From assembly GCF_011065935.2 (NCBI RefSeq), contig NZ_JAAMNH020000001.1, forward strand, positions 3,307,001 to 3,371,000: DNA of 64,000 bases, given 5' to 3'. Under the pieces are notes generated by a model that was given only the letters and a program-made list of their open reading frames with translations, ran no database searches and had not been told where the DNA came from. The translations under genes were made by a program, and so were the position numbers. Every line of letters starts with the position of its first letter. The first letter of the stretch is position 1. Positions 62,796 through 64,000 of the stretch are shown here, piece after piece. The stretch is from Clostridium estertheticum (GTDB lineage Bacteria; Bacillota; Clostridia; Clostridiales; Clostridiaceae).

Positions 62796-63110
62796 TTAGG
62801 AGGTAATAATACCACCTTTTATTTCAATTACTCTATCTGTTTTTATTGCTATTCTTTCATCATGAGTTATTATTATAAAAGTAGTACCAAAAGTTTTATT
62901 TATATCTCTAAATATATTATATATAGCTTCTGAAGCATGAGAGTCTAAATTCCAGTGCTCTATCAATTGCAACTCTTTGCTGTTCTCCTCCAGACAAATT
63001 ATAAACTTTGTTTTTATTGATCGTTTTAAGTCCCACGAGTTCAAGAAGTTCTTTGGCTTTTTCACGAGATTTTCTACCACAAAATAAGTTTCTTATAGCC
63101 CCAGGCTATT
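62796..63110 (-). pseudogene. Decayed ABC transporter ATPase (MacB/LolD type)
   Basis: The remnant needs two frames. The upstream frame gives AIRNLFCGRKSREKAKELLELVGL and the signature LSGGEQQRVAIDRAL. Then sequence jumps to NLDSHASEAIYNIFRDINKTFGTTFIIITHDERIAIKTDR in the other frame. The Walker B segment (usually ...ILADEPTG) is missing, so an internal deletion and frameshift joined the two parts. The Walker A half is also gone, with a stop codon upstream. It is non-functional, and no permease gene remains nearby. Confidence 0.85.
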
Positions 63111-63329
63111 TTTAAACTGTGAACATCTGTGAGCCTCCAATAGCACTTTATTGAAGTTTTCATAAATAATTAGTTTTAGTTTTTGCATTAAAACTATTAT
63201 ACCAACTTCTAAGGATTATCCTATCATACAATATCATATCATTTTATAAACAAACCATTAATTCACTAAATTTCGACACCTAAACCTTAAATTTGACTAA
63301 AGTCGCTAATTAAATTCTTCAGCAACATC

Positions 63330-63355
63330 TGCCACTTGCCACGTGGGTGCCACCA
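63330..63355 (-). repeat. 26-bp CCACGTGG-containing repeat, copy 2
   Basis: On the minus strand it reads TGGTGGCACCCACGTGGCAA then GTGGCA, with 24 of 26 matches to 57577-57602 in the opposite orientation. It lies 40 bp upstream of the EamA gene. Otherwise the gap 63111-63394 has only AT-rich sequence, presumably containing the EamA promoter. Confidence 0.7.
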
Positions 63356-63394
63356 TGTATATAATGGATAAGTACCTAGAAGGAGAGGATTTAA

Positions 63395-64000
63395 TTGATT
63401 ACTGATAATGAAAAAACTTTTACTAATAAAAAAATAGTGGCGTTAATCGCAGCTCTATGTTGCTTTTTATGGGGAAGTGCATACCCTGCGGTAAAGAACG
63501 GATATCTACTGTTTCATATTGCACCAGCAGATGTTTCTTCAAAACTTGTATTTGCTGGGTATAGATTTATTCTTGCAGGCATTATTCTACTTATTGTTGC
63601 TCAAGTCTCTGGCAGAAAAATATTTGCCATTACAAAGGATAATATTTTCAAAATATTTATTTTGGGTATTACTCAAACACTGCTGCAATATATATTTTTT
63701 TATATAGGGCTCTCAAATACTACTGGGGTAAAAGGTGCAATTATGAACTCCATGGGCACGTTTTTCAGTGTTATTTTAGCTCATTACTTATATAAAAATG
63801 ATAAATTAAGCATAAAAAAAATAATGGGTTGCATTATTGGTTTCCTTGGTGTCATGGTGGCAAATTTTAGCATGGACCTATTCAGTTTTTCTTTTAATAT
63901 TATTGGTGAAGGCTTTATAATAATTGCTGCTTTTATCTTTTCAGCTTCTGCTATTTATGGGAAGCAGCTTACCCAAAATATAGATGTAATGCTAGTAACC
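63395..64000 (+). CDS. EamA/DMT family transporter, 3' end outside window
   Basis: From TTG 63395, behind AAGGAGAGG, 202 codons are open to the right edge. The N-terminus IVALIAALCCFLWGSAYPAVKNGY and FAGYRFILAGIILLIVAQVSG are typical of the first EamA repeat. TGVKGAIMNSMGTFFSVILAHYLYKNDKLSIKKIMG follows, and the second repeat begins near residue 155. About 300 aa are expected in full. It is likely a drug/metabolite or amino-acid exporter with unknown substrate. Confidence 0.88.
   Translation, partial: MITDNEKTFTNKKIVALIAALCCFLWGSAYPAVKNGYLLFHIAPADVSSKLVFAGYRFILAGIILLIVAQVSGRKIFAITKDNIFKIFILGITQTLLQYIFFYIGLSNTTGVKGAIMNSMGTFFSVILAHYLYKNDKLSIKKIMGCIIGFLGVMVANFSMDLFSFSFNIIGEGFIIIAAFIFSASAIYGKQLTQNIDVMLVT

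Overview
The window looks like chromosome from a low-G+C, endospore-forming anaerobe of the Firmicutes, most likely Clostridium sensu stricto. The case rests on AT-rich DNA, strong Shine-Dalgarno sites with many TTG/GTG starts, a full set of sporulation genes (spoIVA, spoIIGA-sigE, sigG, sigK), T-box leaders, an indolepyruvate:ferredoxin oxidoreductase, and gene order shared with Bacillus subtilis at alaS-ireB-ruvX-yrzB-mltG-trmR-U32-udk. Species cannot be named from sequence reading alone.

Layout. 1-3.7 kb: end of a surface-polysaccharide locus (flippase, two glycosyltransferases). 3.9-4.2 kb: tRNA-Pro(GGG) plus a truncated tRNA-like fragment. 4.3-9.6 kb: spoIVA, then DUF512-der-gpsA. 9.9-17.8 kb: the phosphate regulon, phoP-phoR and pstS-pstC-pstA-pstB-phoU with a second PstS-like lipoprotein; a PHO-box-like repeat array precedes pstS. 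17.8-24.7 kb: pgeF, nrdR, ylmC, sigG, sigE, spoIIGA, ftsZ, ftsA. 25-36 kb: pilT, aroE, sigK, a class B PBP, udk, the wobble-uridine modification pair (U32 protein and TrmR), mltG, typA, fur. 36-41.7 kb: yrzB, ruvX, ireB, alaS with an alanine T-box, an AI-2E-type permease, a PRC-barrel protein. 41.9-45 kb: an accessory patch (frameshifted small gene, GNAT, isochorismatase-like hydrolase, methyltransferase behind a threonine-type T-box, and a 233-nt palindrome). 45-48.7 kb: isc cluster iscR-iscS-iscU-mnmA with a second iscU.

Almost everything up to 48.7 kb is on the minus strand. From 49 kb the strands are mixed and the content is more variable: hisS, an S41-like protein, a stand-alone class V aminotransferase, flavin reductase, AEC transporter, a cytochrome b5-like protein, a PHP phosphatase, iorAB, a decayed ABC ATPase, and the start of an EamA transporter at the right edge.

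The most rewarding signals are regulatory or non-coding. (1) The sigE-sigG junction has a 12-bp hairpin over the sigG start codon, and a sigma-F-type promoter placed so that its own transcript would escape the hairpin. (2) Four related palindromic elements sit directly behind stop codons. (3) A T-box with an ACA (Thr) specifier lies ahead of a methyltransferase instead of an amino-acid gene. (4) A segment between pstS and pstC has three mutually crossing complementary pairs. (5) A very large palindrome closes the isc cluster. I see no CRISPR array, intact transposase, prophage or complete new defence system.
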